This document shows, in pieces, positions 5,609 to 5,648 of a DNA stretch of 5,648 nt; position 1 is the first letter of the stretch, and each line of letters starts with the position of its first letter. Position numbers and translations under genes: made by a program. The stretch comes from Dehalococcoidia bacterium (GTDB lineage: Bacteria > Chloroflexota > Dehalococcoidia > UBA2247), in the NCBI GenBank assembly GCA_021159955.1, contig JAGHDJ010000123.1, positions 1 through 5,648 of the forward strand, given 5' to 3'. The notes under the pieces are model-generated. The model made no database searches, was not told the origin of the DNA, and saw only the letters and a list, made by a program, of their open reading frames with translations.

Positions 5609-5648
5609 GCATGTACTTTCTCTGGTGGCGTCAATTCTTAGCCAGTGG
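5606..5648 (+). pseudogene. fusA: In-frame continuation of fusA beyond the first TAG, with a second TAG
   Basis: After TAG 5606-5608 the same frame reads ACTFSGGVNS, then TAG 5639-5641, then PV to the window edge. In EF-G the segment after the Ile-Asp-x-Ile-Glu block commonly reads like (K/R)A(W/Y)xFS...(E/Q)P, so the frame appears conserved and the two TAG codons stand where Lys/Arg/Gln and Glu/Gln are expected. No base insertion or deletion is needed. The comparison is from memory of the family and covers only about 12 residues. Confidence 0.5.

Noticed and set aside
5606..5641. Genome-wide reassignment of UAG to an amino acid
   Set aside because: rpsG and the transaldolase gene end on TAG at their family-normal lengths, so UAG works as a stop in this genome; only context-dependent readthrough remains open.
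1..5648. tRNA genes, insertion sequences, CRISPR repeats or attachment sites
   Set aside because: No cloverleaf, transposase, terminal inverted repeats or regularly spaced repeats were seen on either strand.

Overview
The window looks like bacterial chromosome with housekeeping genes on both strands and no mobile element, tRNA, rRNA or CRISPR array that I can see. Base composition is close to balanced by eye. The best guess for the host is a member of the Chloroflexota, perhaps a free-living relative of Dehalococcoidia. This rests on inference: the order pyrG-transaldolase-rho, the style of EF-G and CTP synthase, an S12 with a 14-residue insertion after its N-terminal arm, and an MFE-2-like short-chain dehydrogenase of a kind expected in organisms with fatty-acid-type metabolism. 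No database search was possible.

Left half, minus strand (2653 down to 1): pyrG (CTP synthase), a transaldolase of the small MipB/TalC/FSA family, and the first 95 codons of rho (cut by the window edge). Gaps of 48 and 22 nt suggest one operon. The pyrG promoter sits directly on the gene: a perfect TTGACA and a TATTAT place the expected first transcribed base on a GTG codon that gives a protein matching E. coli PyrG residue for residue at its N-terminus. I therefore infer a leaderless mRNA and reject the longer TTG-start version.

Centre, plus strand (2809-3711): a complete 300-residue short-chain dehydrogenase/reductase with a strong Shine-Dalgarno. Its promoter is back to back with that of pyrG. 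A 318-bp gene-free stretch follows. It holds a perfect palindrome, a TTGACA promoter and a roughly 200-nt, hairpin-containing leader, ending in a GU-rich tract with TGTGG repeated every 10 nt.

Right end, plus strand (4030-5648): the str operon, rpsL (S12), rpsG (S7) and fusA (EF-G), in the usual order. The most surprising observation is at the far end. The fusA frame is broken by two TAG codons 33 nt apart (5606-5608 and 5639-5641), yet the codons between and after them still look like EF-G in the same frame. rpsG and the transaldolase gene appear to end normally on TAG, which argues against simple reassignment of UAG. A damaged copy, a sequence error near a contig end, or real UAG readthrough remain possible. 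EF-G and S7 also carry several cysteines or serines at places where the families normally keep arginine, tyrosine or proline.
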